From positions 62,001 through 126,000 of the forward strand of contig NZ_BMII01000002.1 of the NCBI RefSeq assembly GCF_014641855.1: a stretch of 64,000 nt of DNA, in the 5' to 3' direction. Under the pieces are notes generated by a model. It saw nothing but the letters and a program-made list of their open reading frames with translations. It made no database searches and had not been told where the DNA came from. The stretch's first letter is position 1, and each line of letters begins with the position of its first letter. This DNA is from Shewanella inventionis. Lineage in GTDB: Bacteria > Pseudomonadota > Gammaproteobacteria > Enterobacterales > Shewanellaceae. Positions 24,811 to 35,900 of this stretch are shown here, piece after piece. The position numbers were made by a program, and so were the translations under genes.

Positions 24811-25806
24811 TTAGTCGAGTAGGTAGCCAAGCTTGTAGTTAAGCGTAGGGATTGAGTCTTCAGTAAACAGCAGCAGCAAATCACATTGAATATTGTAATC
24901 TTCAATACGATAGTTAATTTCCATCGCGAGTGTGCGCTGCCACTTTTCTGAATTGTCGTGGATTAACTCATTGACACTACAATGTCTGCCAAGCACCACT
25001 GGATGTGCTTGACTGAATTTCATGTCAAGCTGCTCAGATATTCCATTTAAAAAAGCGCCAATGAGCACGTTGCCGGTGTCCATCATGACTTCAATTTCGG
25101 TATTGATGTCATCTGGGTTTTCTAATCCCATTAGTTTAGCCATGTCTTCAAAACTCGAATCATGGAAGAGTAACAACGCTTCACCGGCAATGCCCGCGCC
25201 GATAAAACCCTGACAAAGACCTGATACTGTAGAACTGCGTTCTGTGGCTTTTAATGCCATGGTAAGCTCGCTAACTTCTAATACGTTAACGTTAGGAATA
25301 GGAAGTAACACAAATACATCGAGTAATTTAGCTAATAAATCGGCGGCTCGTCCCATCGCAACGTTGGCAATTTCTTGACATGCATCGCGCATATCAACTT
25401 TAACCATTGGGGTTTGTTCGGTTTTATTGCCTTGAGTGAGCGTTAAGATGCCATATTCTTGTAAAATATTACTGATGGCGTCAGCACTGACTGGTTTTTG
25501 GATAAAGTCGAGTGCACCAAGGGCTTTTACGCGTTCATGAGCTTTTATTTGAATGTCGCCAGACACCACAATAATCAACGCAGGAAGATCTTGTTGTTGA
25601 ACAGCTTGAAGCACTTCGTAGCCGTCCATTACTGGCATATTGAGGTCAAGAAATACGATTTCGCCTTTGCCTGCGCGGATCACATCAAGGCCTTCTGCAC
25701 CATTGGTGGCGTAGCTAATTTCAACGTCCCAGTCTTTGGGTAGGGTACGTGCCATTTGCTTTCTGGCTAGTGCTGAGTCATCACATATCAATATTGGTAT
25801 GGTCAT
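24811..25806 (-). CDS. Response regulator with CheX/CheC-like output domain
   Basis: This 331-residue protein uses the ATG giving MTIPILICDDSA, 13 codons inside a longer frame. The receiver domain (about 1-120) has its acid pocket ICDDS, the phospho-acceptor motif FLDLNMPVMDG, the switch VVSGD and the lysine in QKPV. The rest (about 140-331) resembles CheC/CheX-type phosphatase folds, with ELTMALK and a GEALLLF segment and an EVMMDTGNVLIGAFLNGIS helix similar to the E--N motif. CheC/CheX proteins dephosphorylate CheY-P. It is the first gene of an operon with the PAS-GGDEF gene. Confidence 0.8.
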   Translation of the reverse strand: MTIPILICDDSALARKQMARTLPKDWDVEISYATNGAEGLDVIRAGKGEIVFLDLNMPVMDGYEVLQAVQQQDLPALIIVVSGDIQIKAHERVKALGALDFIQKPVSADAISNILQEYGILTLTQGNKTEQTPMVKVDMRDACQEIANVAMGRAADLLAKLLDVFVLLPIPNVNVLEVSELTMALKATERSSTVSGLCQGFIGAGIAGEALLLFHDSSFEDMAKLMGLENPDDINTEIEVMMDTGNVLIGAFLNGISEQLDMKFSQAHPVVLGRHCSVNELIHDNSEKWQRTLAMEINYRIEDYNIQCDLLLLFTEDSIPTLNYKLGYLLD

Positions 25807-26195
25807 TGTGACAGGTGTTCCTTGTTCGCCTTTAGGGAAAAGCACGCTTAAGTGCTGTCGCGAGTGGTGCGAGGCGTTATCGTTATTAGGACTGTTTTAC
25901 AGTGCTTTTTATTTGAATATTCATTATACGTAATTGTTAATAATATTGGCAGTTTAGCACTGTAAAAAAACAATCTTATAACACAGAGTGCGTGCTAACT
26001 CTCAATAAAAGGCGATTTACCGATAACAAAATACATAATCATGTACTCAAAAATAGCCTGTTTGCATCATTTAGCCATTCACATCGTGGCAATATTTTGA
26101 CCAATGACGTTTATTTGTCATGTTATTACTATTCGACAGATAGTCCAGATATGTTAACCTAAAAACTGGACTGACCAGATAGACGGAACCCATAT
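25807..26195. other. Intergenic region with promoter of the crotonase gene
   Basis: This is a 389-bp AT-rich region between divergent genes. It holds a FadR-like operator at 26164-26180. I see no small ORF with a ribosome-binding site and no strong hairpin. Confidence 0.4.
26164..26180. promoter_or_regulatory. FadR-like operator
   Basis: AACTGGACTGACCAGAT matches the FadR operator pattern (half sites CTGGT and ACCAG around a short centre, as in ATCTGGTACGACCAGAT of E. coli fadB). The right half is exact and the left differs at one base. It lies 16 bp before the ATG of the crotonase gene, so it would act as a repressor site. Confidence 0.6.
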
Positions 26196-27002
26196 ATGGA
26201 AAAGGATTTGATCAAGCTTAGTATCGAAGATGGTATTGCGCATGTATGTTTAAATCGCCCAAGTAAAATTAATGCACTCAGTTACGATATGTTTGTTGCC
26301 ATTGATAAAGTGATAAAAAAGTTGAGGGGCGATAAAGGTGTTAATGCTGTGATCTTGTCTGGTGCTGAGGGTAATTTTTGTTCAGGGTTAGATGTAAAAA
26401 GTGTGGCTAACTCACCGAGCAAAGCGATGAAGTTATTATTTAAATGGCTTCCTGGTAATGCCAATTTGGCGCAACGAGTGTCTATTGGTTGGCAACGTTT
26501 ACCTATCCCTGTTATTGCGGTGCTCGAAGGCTGCTGCTACGGAGGTGGTACACAAATTGCCCTTGGTGCAGATATTCGTATTGCCAGTCCTGATTGTAAA
26601 TTATCGATTATGGAAGCGAAATGGGGGTTAGTCCCTGATATGGCGGGTTTAGTGGCTTTACGGCAAGTCATGCCTAAAGATAAAGCGTTATTACTGACTT
26701 ACACTGCAGACATTTTGACAGCAGGGCAAGCGCTTGAGCTAGGTTTGATCAGTCAAGTCTGTGAAACGCCTTATGAAACCGCTGTGACGTTAGCTCGTAA
26801 AATTATGCTGACCTCTCCTGATGCAAATGCGGCAATAAAGCGCTGTATTAATCAAAGCTGGACGGGGTCGATTCGCTGTTTGTTAGCACGCGAATCATTG
26901 AGTCAAATTAGATTGTTGGCGGGTAAAAACCGTGTCATCGCCGCAATTAGGCAAACCAAAAATCCTGATAAAGCCTATCAGTCTAGGCAGTCCTGGTGGT
27001 AA
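26196..27002 (+). CDS. Crotonase / enoyl-CoA hydratase family protein
   Basis: This 268-residue soluble protein has the crotonase fold. The first oxyanion-hole motif NFCSGLDVKSV is at about 62-72 and the second is GGGTQIALGAD. At the first catalytic position the usual Glu of GGG-CELA is Gln, while the second Glu is kept in IMEAKWGLVPD. This predicts an altered reaction such as isomerisation or a thioesterase-like step rather than standard hydration, although a whole subfamily shares the change. The FadR-like operator upstream supports a link to fatty-acid degradation. It stands alone, with the ribosome-binding site GACGGAA. Confidence 0.85.
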   Translation: MEKDLIKLSIEDGIAHVCLNRPSKINALSYDMFVAIDKVIKKLRGDKGVNAVILSGAEGNFCSGLDVKSVANSPSKAMKLLFKWLPGNANLAQRVSIGWQRLPIPVIAVLEGCCYGGGTQIALGADIRIASPDCKLSIMEAKWGLVPDMAGLVALRQVMPKDKALLLTYTADILTAGQALELGLISQVCETPYETAVTLARKIMLTSPDANAAIKRCINQSWTGSIRCLLARESLSQIRLLAGKNRVIAAIRQTKNPDKAYQSRQSWW

Positions 27003-27067
27003 TGCTATGGCATAACCTCGGCTCAGCAGATGAGTTGAGGTGTTTCACTCAGTATTTACATGACTCA

Positions 27068-27940
27068 TTACCTGCCAATAACTGTTCTGGAGAAACCTTC
27101 AATTTGATTAAGCGCCTCTTCCCAACCACTTTGGTTTGTAAAGTCTAAACTCATTTGATATTGGCGGTAATAGCGCGCAGGCTTGACTTGGTTGTAATTC
27201 AGCCTCGTTGAGGCTTCGGTTATTGAAATGGGGTGCGCATCGCGAGATTGTATATCAAGGATCGGCAGTGACATTGTTACGAGTTGTTCGGCAATGGATT
27301 TGCGCTGACTTTGAGGATCGATTAAATATTCAAATTCGCGGTAAGGATTCACAACCACAAACACATCCGGTATTGGAATTTTTTTATCGTACAGTAAATT
27401 AGTTACCATGCCTGCACTGTCATCAATGGCGACCAGAATATTTGCACCAGGAAATAAACTGATGGTTGAGCCGAGTTGGTTGATTGCTTCACTTAGCGAG
27501 GCTTGCTGAAAATTACGTAATTCGAGCAATTGTTCTGACGTGTATTTAGGCGTGCTTTTGTTGGTGTTAACGGTGATTTGTTCATTACCTGCTTGGCTGA
27601 TATCTTCAGGTTTAGTGGCGTAGTTTGGTCGATATAGTCCTTTTGCTGGTGTTAAACTGATACTGGCCCAGCCACGTTGGTTAATGTGTGTGCGCAGATA
27701 ACTAGCCAGCCCGTTAGCGTCAGCATTGGTGTCAGATGGGCCAACTATAGTGACAGAACCAAATTGTTTTTTACTTTGCCAAGAACGCACCAGTACTTCA
27801 GATTGTTTACCATCGATCGTAATAAATTTTATTTCATTACTGTTTACATGAGCATATTTTTGCTGGGCACTTGCATTTGGTGCCAGTGCCCACATTCCTA
27901 ATATGATAATGAATATATGGCAAACATGTTTTATGTTCAC
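27068..27940 (-). CDS. DUF3530 family periplasmic protein
   Basis: This exported protein of 290 residues starts at a GTG with GAGG 5 nt upstream; the longer frame to 28012 runs into the rapA terminator and is unlikely. A signal peptide ends at PNASAQQ. The rest has an alpha/beta-hydrolase-like look (GSVTIVGPSDTNAD, then GWASISLTP, NILVAIDDSAGMV and LPILDIQSRDAHP). The nucleophile position is not a clear GxSxG (DDSAGM). It matches DUF3530, a family of envelope proteins of unknown role in gammaproteobacteria. Confidence 0.7.
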   Translation of the reverse strand: MNIKHVCHIFIIILGMWALAPNASAQQKYAHVNSNEIKFITIDGKQSEVLVRSWQSKKQFGSVTIVGPSDTNADANGLASYLRTHINQRGWASISLTPAKGLYRPNYATKPEDISQAGNEQITVNTNKSTPKYTSEQLLELRNFQQASLSEAINQLGSTISLFPGANILVAIDDSAGMVTNLLYDKKIPIPDVFVVVNPYREFEYLIDPQSQRKSIAEQLVTMSLPILDIQSRDAHPISITEASTRLNYNQVKPARYYRQYQMSLDFTNQSGWEEALNQIEGFSRTVIGR

Positions 27941-27983
27941 AAAAACCTCACTCACGGCAAGCACAACCCATAATTTAATAACA

Positions 27984-28009
27984 ATAATGCCCTGAAAACA
28001 GGGCATTAT
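27984..28009 (-). terminator. rapA terminator
   Basis: AATAATGCCCTG pairs with CAGGGCATTAT around a 4-nt loop, followed on the minus strand by a T-rich run. It lies 35 bp past the rapA stop. Confidence 0.75.
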
Positions 28010-28043
28010 CAAAGCACTAAATATTATCTTGTCATCAAAGTGT

Positions 28044-30950
28044 TTACACGTGGCTCACTAATACCATGCGAATGGCGTCAAGCTGTAATTGGCTATTGTC
28101 CATGTAACCCGTTAACTCGACCATTTGATTGCGAATATAGTCTAGCTCATCTTCGCGAATGTTCGGGTTAACGGCTTTGAGCGCTTCAAGTCGTTCAAGC
28201 TCACCGGTTAATTGCTGGGTCATTTTAGCACGAGCGTTGGTGACTAAATCACCAAGTGCTTGTTTTGCATGCTCTTCACCGTTTGCAAATAGCGGATGCA
28301 ATATTGGCTGTGATGCATTGACCAGCTTACTGGCAATATGACGATTAACCGCACTGAGTTGTTTATCAAAGCTGGCATAATCGACTTTATCGGCCATGTT
28401 GAGGCCGTTTTTATCGAGCAATACGCGAATGGGCGTAGGCGGTAAATAACGGTACAACTGTGTTGATTTAGGTGCCGATGCATCAGCCATGTAGATCAGT
28501 TCTAAAAACAATGTGCCTGCAGGCAGTGCTTTGTTTTTAAGAATGGCTACGCTAGTGGTACCAGTTTCTGAGCCGGTGATTAAATCTAGACCTGTTTGCA
28601 CTAATGGATGTTCTTGCGAAATAAACGCAATATCATCGCGGGACAAGGCGGTATTTCGATCAAAGGTGACTGTGACACCGTCTTCATGTAACCCCGGATA
28701 CGTAGGGAACATCATGTGCTCGCTTGGTCGCAAAATAATCGAGTTTTCACCGCGATCTTCTTGATCAACACCAATAATGTCCCATAAACGGATCACTGAT
28801 CCAATTAATTGGGTGTCGTTGTCGCTGTCTGACAAGCGTTGGATTAACGCATTAGCACGCTCGCCACCATGCGAGTTGATTTCGAGCAGCTTATCACGGC
28901 CTTGCTCCATGGCATGCTTGAGTTCTTTATAACGATGTTGCGTATGGTTAAGTAATTGCACCATGGCATCTTCGTCATCGTTGCTGAGCACGTTGATGAG
29001 TTCATCGGCAAATTCACCAAACAGAACATGACCACTTGGGCAGGTTAATTCAAATGAATTAAGCCCTTCGTGATACCAACGCATTAAACGCTCTTGCGCT
29101 GTGTCGCGTAAGTAGGGTAAATGTATTTGAATATCGTTTTGTTGGCCAATTCGGTCTAAACGACCAATACGCTGCTCAAGTAAATCTGGGTTGAGCGGTA
29201 AGTCAAATAGCACTAAGTGGCTTGCAAATTGGAAGTTACGTCCTTCAGAGCCGATTTCAGAGCAAATTAGTGCCTGTGCACCGCCTTCTTCTTGGGCAAA
29301 GTAAGCACCGGCTTTATCACGCTCAATGATCGACATGCCTTCGTGGAATACGGTGGCTTGGATCCCTTCGCGGGTACGTAAGGCTTCTTCAAGGCTTAAT
29401 GCTGTTTCTGCCTGGCTGGCAATGATGAGCACTTTTTTGCTGCGATGCGATTTTAAAAATTCAATTAACCAATCTACGCGTGGGTCAAACTTCCACCAAC
29501 TGGCACTGTCGTTTTCAAAGGCTTGGTAAAGCTTTTCAGGGCTTAGGGCTTGTATTGCTTTAGCCTGAGCTGTTTTCGCGCTGCCCATCATGGCATTAAC
29601 CCGCTCGGCGGTAACGTATTGCTCTGGCATTTCTTGCGGGTAGGCATTAAAGAAACGCTTAGGGAAACCTTTTACCGAGGCGCGGCTGTTACGGTAAAGT
29701 ACGCGGCCTGTACCGTGGCGGTCGAGTAACTCTTGTAATAGCTCTTGGCGGGCCGCTTGTTGTAACTCGCTATCGACATCTTTTGACTGGATTAAGCGAA
29801 TGCTTGGTTCAATGTCTTTTTCGCTGAGTAACTCGGTTAAACTATTAATCGCACTGTCGGGCAATTTGCTGTCTTTACTTAATGCTTCTGCAGCATCGGC
29901 GACGTCTTTGTAGCTTGACTCTTCAGCTAAAAATGCGTCGTAATCGTAAAAACGATCAGGGTCGAGCAAACGTAAACGCGCAAAGTGGCTTTGATGGCCT
30001 AATTGATCTGGCGTTGCGGTAAGTAATAAAACACCCGGTACCACTTCACTTAATGACTCAACGATTTGATAGGCGCGGCTTGGTGCGTCTTCAGACCACT
30101 CTAGGTGATGCGCTTCGTCGACGACCATTAAGTCCCAATCTGCATCTAAGGCTTGCTCTAGGCGCTTTTTCTTACGCAGTAGGTCAAGTGAGCAAATGAT
30201 CAATTGTTCAGTATAAAACGGGTTGTCATTGTCAGCGTAGGCTTCAACGCAGCGGTCTTCATCAAATACAGAAAAACGCAAGTTAAAGCGGCGCAGCATT
30301 TCAACTAACCATTGATGGCGCAGTGTGTCTGGCACAATAACTAAAATACGCTCAGCACGACCGGTTAATAACTGCTGATGAATAATCAAACCCGCTTCAA
30401 TGGTTTTACCTAAGCCGACTTCATCGGCCAGTAATACACGCGGTGCATAACGACGGCCAACTTCGTGGGCAATCCACTGCTGATGAGCAATCAAACCAAC
30501 ACGCGGGCCTTGTTGCCCCAGTAAATCTGATGTGGCTAGTTTATGGCGTAATAGCTGGCATTGGTAACGTACACCAAAGCGCTCTAAGCGATCAATTTGT
30601 CCTGCAAACAAGCGGTCTTGTGGCTTATTAAAACGAATATTATGGCTGAGCATTGTTTCGCGCAGGCTAACGTTTTCTTGAGTGTCGCTGTGGATACCGT
30701 GGTAGATCACCAGTTGGTTTTTCTCTTCAACTTCATTGATGGTGATGCTCCAACCTTCACCACTTTCAACGGTGTCTCCAGGGTTAAAGATAACCCGAGT
30801 TAAGGGGGCTTCACTGCGAGAAAACATCCGGTTTTCTCCAGTGGCAGGGAACAGCAGCGTAACCATGCGGCCTTCAATTTGAACGACTGTTCCTAATCCG
30901 AGCTCCGACTCGGTATCACTAATCCAGCGTTGACCTAAAGCAAAAGGCAT
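28044..30950 (-). CDS. rapA: RNA polymerase-associated helicase RapA
   Basis: This 968-residue Swi2/Snf2-type ATPase is the same length as E. coli RapA (968). The N-terminus [20 protein letters not shown] is typical. Walker A is DEVGLGKT, motif II is DEAH ([10 protein letters not shown]), and the second RecA-like domain includes [13 protein letters not shown] and IGRLDRIGQ. RapA binds core RNA polymerase and recycles it from stalled or post-termination complexes. It is a single gene, with its own terminator and divergent from the PIN-PhoH gene. Confidence 0.96.
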   Translation of the reverse strand: MPFALGQRWISDTESELGLGTVVQIEGRMVTLLFPATGENRMFSRSEAPLTRVIFNPGDTVESGEGWSITINEVEEKNQLVIYHGIHSDTQENVSLRETMLSHNIRFNKPQDRLFAGQIDRLERFGVRYQCQLLRHKLATSDLLGQQGPRVGLIAHQQWIAHEVGRRYAPRVLLADEVGLGKTIEAGLIIHQQLLTGRAERILVIVPDTLRHQWLVEMLRRFNLRFSVFDEDRCVEAYADNDNPFYTEQLIICSLDLLRKKKRLEQALDADWDLMVVDEAHHLEWSEDAPSRAYQIVESLSEVVPGVLLLTATPDQLGHQSHFARLRLLDPDRFYDYDAFLAEESSYKDVADAAEALSKDSKLPDSAINSLTELLSEKDIEPSIRLIQSKDVDSELQQAARQELLQELLDRHGTGRVLYRNSRASVKGFPKRFFNAYPQEMPEQYVTAERVNAMMGSAKTAQAKAIQALSPEKLYQAFENDSASWWKFDPRVDWLIEFLKSHRSKKVLIIASQAETALSLEEALRTREGIQATVFHEGMSIIERDKAGAYFAQEEGGAQALICSEIGSEGRNFQFASHLVLFDLPLNPDLLEQRIGRLDRIGQQNDIQIHLPYLRDTAQERLMRWYHEGLNSFELTCPSGHVLFGEFADELINVLSNDDEDAMVQLLNHTQHRYKELKHAMEQGRDKLLEINSHGGERANALIQRLSDSDNDTQLIGSVIRLWDIIGVDQEDRGENSIILRPSEHMMFPTYPGLHEDGVTVTFDRNTALSRDDIAFISQEHPLVQTGLDLITGSETGTTSVAILKNKALPAGTLFLELIYMADASAPKSTQLYRYLPPTPIRVLLDKNGLNMADKVDYASFDKQLSAVNRHIASKLVNASQPILHPLFANGEEHAKQALGDLVTNARAKMTQQLTGELERLEALKAVNPNIREDELDYIRNQMVELTGYMDNSQLQLDAIRMVLVSHV

Positions 30951-31301
30951 CTTTTATTCTCTATTTGAAGCGGGGGAAACAAAAAGGGGGCGTATGTTAA
31001 ACCAAACCCATGCAGATTGAAATTCTAGCATCGATTTATCTGTTAGTTGGGTGTTTTTACAACAAAGTGACATTTGGCTGTCACATTGACGTCATAGTGT
31101 TTAGGGGCTGCTAACCTTTTATGGGTAATAAGGCGTGAATATTTTATTGAGTTATTGGGCAGCCAATGTCATAGTTATTTTAGGTAAGTCGGTTGCTAAA
31201 GATGACTGCCTGTTTTCAATAATGAAGTAAATTATCCTTTTATGTTAAGCGTTTAAGTCGATACATTGACATCAATTGATTGAGAGCACACTGGAGGCGC
31301 C
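30951..31301. other. Intergenic region between rapA and the PIN-PhoH gene
   Basis: This 351-bp region between divergent genes must hold both promoters. There is a small hairpin GTGACA-TGTCAC near 31066-31083 and a distant GGCTGC/GCAGCC pair (31107-31162). I see no ORF with a ribosome-binding site. Confidence 0.35.
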
Positions 31302-32696
31302 ATGGAACTAAACGACAAAAAGTTGTTTGTACTGGATACCAACGTGTTACTGCATGAACCTTTAGCGATATATTCGTTTAAAGAACATGACGTAATTATC
31401 CCGATGACTGTTTTAGAGGAACTTGACAGCATTAAGGACCGAAAGCGCGATGTGAGTCGCGATGCTCGAGTCGCCATACGAGCATTGGAGGATATTCTTG
31501 GCGGCCCGACAACACCGGAGCAAATTTTAAAAGGCGTTGCTTTACCCACCCGCGAAGAACACACCGAAGTCTCTGGCCATTTATCCATATTTCCTGACCA
31601 TCAAATTGAATTTATTATCGGCTCACTTCCCGGTGACAATAACGATAACCGCATCATTAATACCGCACTGCATTTACAAAAAATTCATTCGCCACGCACA
31701 GTCGTTCTTGTCACTAAAGACATCAATATGCGCTTAAAGGCTAAAGGAGCCGGTATTGAGCGTGTTGAAGATTATCGCACCGATCAGCTGATTGATGATA
31801 TTCGCTTCTTAGCTAAAGGGTTTTATCAATTTTCCGGTGATTTTTGGCAAAATGTCGATAAGGTATCGACTGAGCGAAAAGGTCGACATACTGTACACAA
31901 GGTGCCTTTGGAACATTTGGGAAGTGAAAACTATTACTTGAATCAATATCTTATTGATGAAGGTTCAGACTTTTGTGCAAGGATTGCCAGTAAGACAGAT
32001 AAAAACCTAGAGATTATCGATCGTGGCCGTGATCGTTTGTTACATCATGAAGCGTGGGGGGTTAAACCTAAAAATATTTACCAAGGCATGGCCCTTGATG
32101 CTCTGCTTGATCCCGACATTGAGTTGATTATTTTAACTGGGCCAGCAGGATGCGGTAAAACGTTACTCGCCATGGCGGCAGCCTTGGAGTTGGTGGTTGA
32201 GCGTAAAATGTACGATAAGGTGATTGTGACGCGTAATACGCCAGAAATTGCTGAGTCCATTGGTTTTTTACCTGGCACCGAAGAGGAGAAAATGGCGCCC
32301 TGGTTAGCCGCAATAACCGACACGCTTGAGGTGCTACATAAACATGATGTTAACCCAAGCGGTAGCGTGAATTACATTATGGAAAAAGCCAATATTCAGT
32401 TTAAGTCGATTAACTTTATGCGTGGGCGCTCTATCCAAAATTCAGTGGTTATTTTAGATGAGTGCCAAAATTTAACAGCCTCGCAAATAAAAACCATGAT
32501 CACCCGAATGGGCGAGGGGACTAAACTCATTTGCAGTGGTAATTTAGCGCAAATTGATTCGACCTACTTAACTGCTGTGACCTCTGGTTTAACATACATG
32601 GTGGAGCGATTTAAAGATTTTGAAGGCAGTGCCAATATTTACCTAAATGGCGTGGTACGTTCACGCTTAGCTGAGTTTGCTGAAGAGCATTTATAA
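31302..32696 (+). CDS. PIN-PhoH family protein (YlaK-like)
   Basis: This 464-residue protein fuses a PIN ribonuclease-like domain (about 1-150) to a PhoH ATPase domain (about 230-464). The PIN part has the acidic residue in FVLDTNVLLHEP and the later VVLVTKDINMRLKA. The PhoH part has the Walker A motif GPAGCGKTLLA and the Walker B VVILDECQN. PIN-PhoH (PhoH2-type) proteins are RNA helicases/RNases in other bacteria, so ATP-driven RNA processing is inferred. An excellent ribosome-binding site (GGAGG) lies before the ATG. A terminator follows. Confidence 0.9.
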   Translation: MELNDKKLFVLDTNVLLHEPLAIYSFKEHDVIIPMTVLEELDSIKDRKRDVSRDARVAIRALEDILGGPTTPEQILKGVALPTREEHTEVSGHLSIFPDHQIEFIIGSLPGDNNDNRIINTALHLQKIHSPRTVVLVTKDINMRLKAKGAGIERVEDYRTDQLIDDIRFLAKGFYQFSGDFWQNVDKVSTERKGRHTVHKVPLEHLGSENYYLNQYLIDEGSDFCARIASKTDKNLEIIDRGRDRLLHHEAWGVKPKNIYQGMALDALLDPDIELIILTGPAGCGKTLLAMAAALELVVERKMYDKVIVTRNTPEIAESIGFLPGTEEEKMAPWLAAITDTLEVLHKHDVNPSGSVNYIMEKANIQFKSINFMRGRSIQNSVVILDECQNLTASQIKTMITRMGEGTKLICSGNLAQIDSTYLTAVTSGLTYMVERFKDFEGSANIYLNGVVRSRLAEFAEEHL

Positions 32697-32734
32697 CAAT
32701 AGCGCAGTGTTCAGTGACAATATCTTTAAGACAG

Positions 32735-32768
32735 TAAGGTTGCCTTGGTAACCTTATTTATTTTTTAT
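32735..32768 (+). terminator. Terminator of the PIN-PhoH gene
   Basis: TAAGGTTGCC pairs with GGTAACCTTA (one G-T pair), followed by TTTATTTTTTATC. Confidence 0.65.
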
Positions 32769-32946
32769 CTTTTTTTATTCTATTATTACATTACCGATTC
32801 TGAGGTTGGACAAGTCATTAATCGGTCATTATTACATGTGCTTGAGCGTATCTTCCTGATATCATAATCATTCGTTTATTTGTTGCCTATTTTTTTGGTG
32901 TTATTGGTTCGACAGCGCATTATTTTCGCTGTATCAAGGGTTGTTA

Positions 32947-35900
32947 ATGAAACCAACTGAGCAAGATTTACAACTAAAATCTCCCATTCAACGCAATTAT
33001 AACCAGGCGGTGTTTTACACTTATATTGGGGTGATTGTAATGGCCTTATTATCGGCCGGAATGATGTTTGAGCGCCAAAAAGAGCAACAAATTCAGCAGC
33101 GTGAAGAACAAGTCGCTCGGCATGTGTTACAAATTGACTTGCTCCTTGAATCGAGTATTCGTGCGGTTAAAAGTTTGCGAGATGTTGCCGTTGATCATTT
33201 GCGCCTTGGTGAATTTGTTCGCAAAGACAGACTGCCACAATACGAGCGATTTAACGAAGATGGCCAATATTTCACCCTAGAGCCAAATTACGCTAATAGT
33301 AACGTGCCTTTTACCAACATGGGGCGGATTACCGGTGCAGGCTCGTTAAGTGAGCGTTCTGACAGTTTTTATCAAGAACTTGAAATGCTGTTTGAGTTAT
33401 CGCTGTCTTTTCCTGTTGCTAAAGAAGCTGCGCCAAAAGCCTCATCAATTTATTACATCTCTAAACGCAGAATGATGTCATTTTATCCTTGGGGCGATAA
33501 CGACTTACGCTTTAGGGATGAGCTGCTCAACAAAAAGCAATTCCAACTTTCTACACCTGCGATGAACCCGCAGCGAAGCGTATTTTGGAGTGAAGCCTAT
33601 ATTGACTCGGCTCATCAGGGCTTAATTACTACCCTTGGTTTACCTGTGTATTTGCAAGATGAGTTTATTGGTTCGATTAACCTTGATATGACCTTGTCGT
33701 CACTTGATAAACAAATTCGTACTTATTTTAAAATGCAAGGCACGGTGATTTTACTTGATCAGCAAAATAATATTTTGTCGCACAGTGATTTTGACTCAAA
33801 TGAATTGAATAAGGTGTATCACATCAGCCAGCGTATTCCAGCTGCATTACACTCTTTGTCTGAATCAGAGCTATTCGATGCCCATGAGGGGATTTTACGC
33901 AATGGCTATTACATACATTCAGTCGCTTTACATAACGCGCCATGGCGCCTGTTATACCTACAAGATGAAGATGATTTATTTAAAGATTCGTGGGACAAGT
34001 TACAGCTGAGTTTTTTATTGGTGGTTTTGGCGTTGTCTTTGTTGGTCACCATTGTGCATTGGCAAACCCGGCGTGCTTTTGTTAGTCCTGCGTCAAGATT
34101 GCTTACTCATTTAGAAGCTTGTTCACAAGAACCGATTAGGCCGCCACAAAAAATCACGCCGGGTTGGGAGCCCTGGTTTGCTTTGGTAAGCCGCATTTTT
34201 GAAGAAAACCGTCAATATACTCATCATTTAGCGGAGCAAAATAAGCGCCTTGATAACCTTGTTTCAAGACGGACACAGCGCTTGCGTGAAACTACTGAAC
34301 GGCGTGAACGCGAATATGCACTCCTTCGTTCGCTTATTGACTCTATTCCTGAAGCGATTGTATTTAAAGATAAAGAAGGCAAATACTTAGGTTGCAACAA
34401 GTCGGCTGAGCGGATGCTAGGTTACAGCGAAAACGAGATTATTGGATTAACCTCGTCTGAAGTTGTTAGCCCCGAAAAAGGTGAGACCATTCGCGAAGAA
34501 GACCAAAAAGTGCTTAGTCAGCAACAAACGGTACGTTATCCGGAGCGAGTTAACGTTGAAGGCAAATCTATATTATTCGACACTTTAAAATTACCGTTTT
34601 ATAACCGCAGAGGCGAGTTATTAGGATTAATTTCAGTGTGGCGTGATATCACCAAAGAACATGATGCCGCAGAAGAGTTACGTATGTCAGAGCAGCGTTA
34701 TCACCTGGCGATGGATGCGGTAGAAGATGGCTTATGGGACTGGTATATCGATTCTGAACAGATCATTTGTAACCCTGCTTTTTACTCGATGTTAGGTTAT
34801 CGGGCGAATGATTTTCCGCCGTTATTGGCCTCAATTGATAAGTTACTCCATCCTGATGATCGCGAACGTGTGCAGTTGTATCGCAAGCAATATGTAGAGA
34901 ACCCAAAAGGTGCTTACGAAATAGAATTTAGAATGTTGGGTAGAGATAACGAATATTCTTGGGTGTTGTCGCGTGGGCGTGCGGTGGAGTTTAGTGAATA
35001 CGGACGAAGCAAACGTATCTTGGGCACACATAAAGATATTACCAAACAAAAGAAAAATGAAGTCGCCTTGTTAGAAGCCAAGCAAGATGCCGAGTTAGCC
35101 AATATGTACAAAAGTGAATTTTTGGCTAACATGAGCCATGAAATTCGCACCCCCATGAATGCGATTATTGGTATGGTCCAGCTGGCACAGCGCACAACGT
35201 TAACAGCTCAGCAGCAAGACTATCTTAATAAAGCGAGTTTTTCGGCCCAATCATTATTACGCATTATTAATGATATTTTGGACTTCTCTAAGATAGAAGC
35301 AGGCAAATTAGAATTAGAACGAGTTGCTTTTCCGTTAGACAAAGTGCTCGATCATGTTATTGATATCAATGCAATAAAAGCCCAGGAAAAGGGCGTTGAG
35401 TTGCTATTGTATGCGCCTGTAACAGCGGGTTTAATTTTGAATGGCGATCCGCTACGTTTAGGCCAAGTGTTAGTTAATTTATTGTCTAATGCAGTGAAGT
35501 TTACCCAAGCAGGCGAAGTTGAACTTGGTTGTGAGGATGTGGGTGAGCGTGATGATCGGATCACGATGAAATTTTGGGTACGCGACACAGGCATTGGCAT
35601 AGATAAAGATCAACAAGCCATGTTGTTTGATGCGTTTTCTCAAGCCGATGGCTCAACAACACGTAAATATGGTGGTACTGGTTTAGGCTTATCTATTAGT
35701 AAACATTTAGTGTCGATGATGGGTGGCACTATGCAGGTTGAATCTGAAGTCGGTGTTGGTAGCACATTTAGCTTTACCATTAGTTTCGAAATAGCCGAAG
35801 AACAGGTCATAGAGCCACTTGTGGTGCCAGAGCAGCTCAATAACTTAACTACCTTGGTTGTCGATGATAACCCAAGTGCTTTGCAGATGTATTCCACCTT

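Noticed and set aside
31078..31095. Pho-box-like sequence (CTGTCACATTGACGTCAT) upstream of the PIN-PhoH gene
   Set aside because: The second half matches poorly and the site is more than 200 bp from the start codon. This PIN-PhoH type is not the E. coli phoH that PhoB controls.
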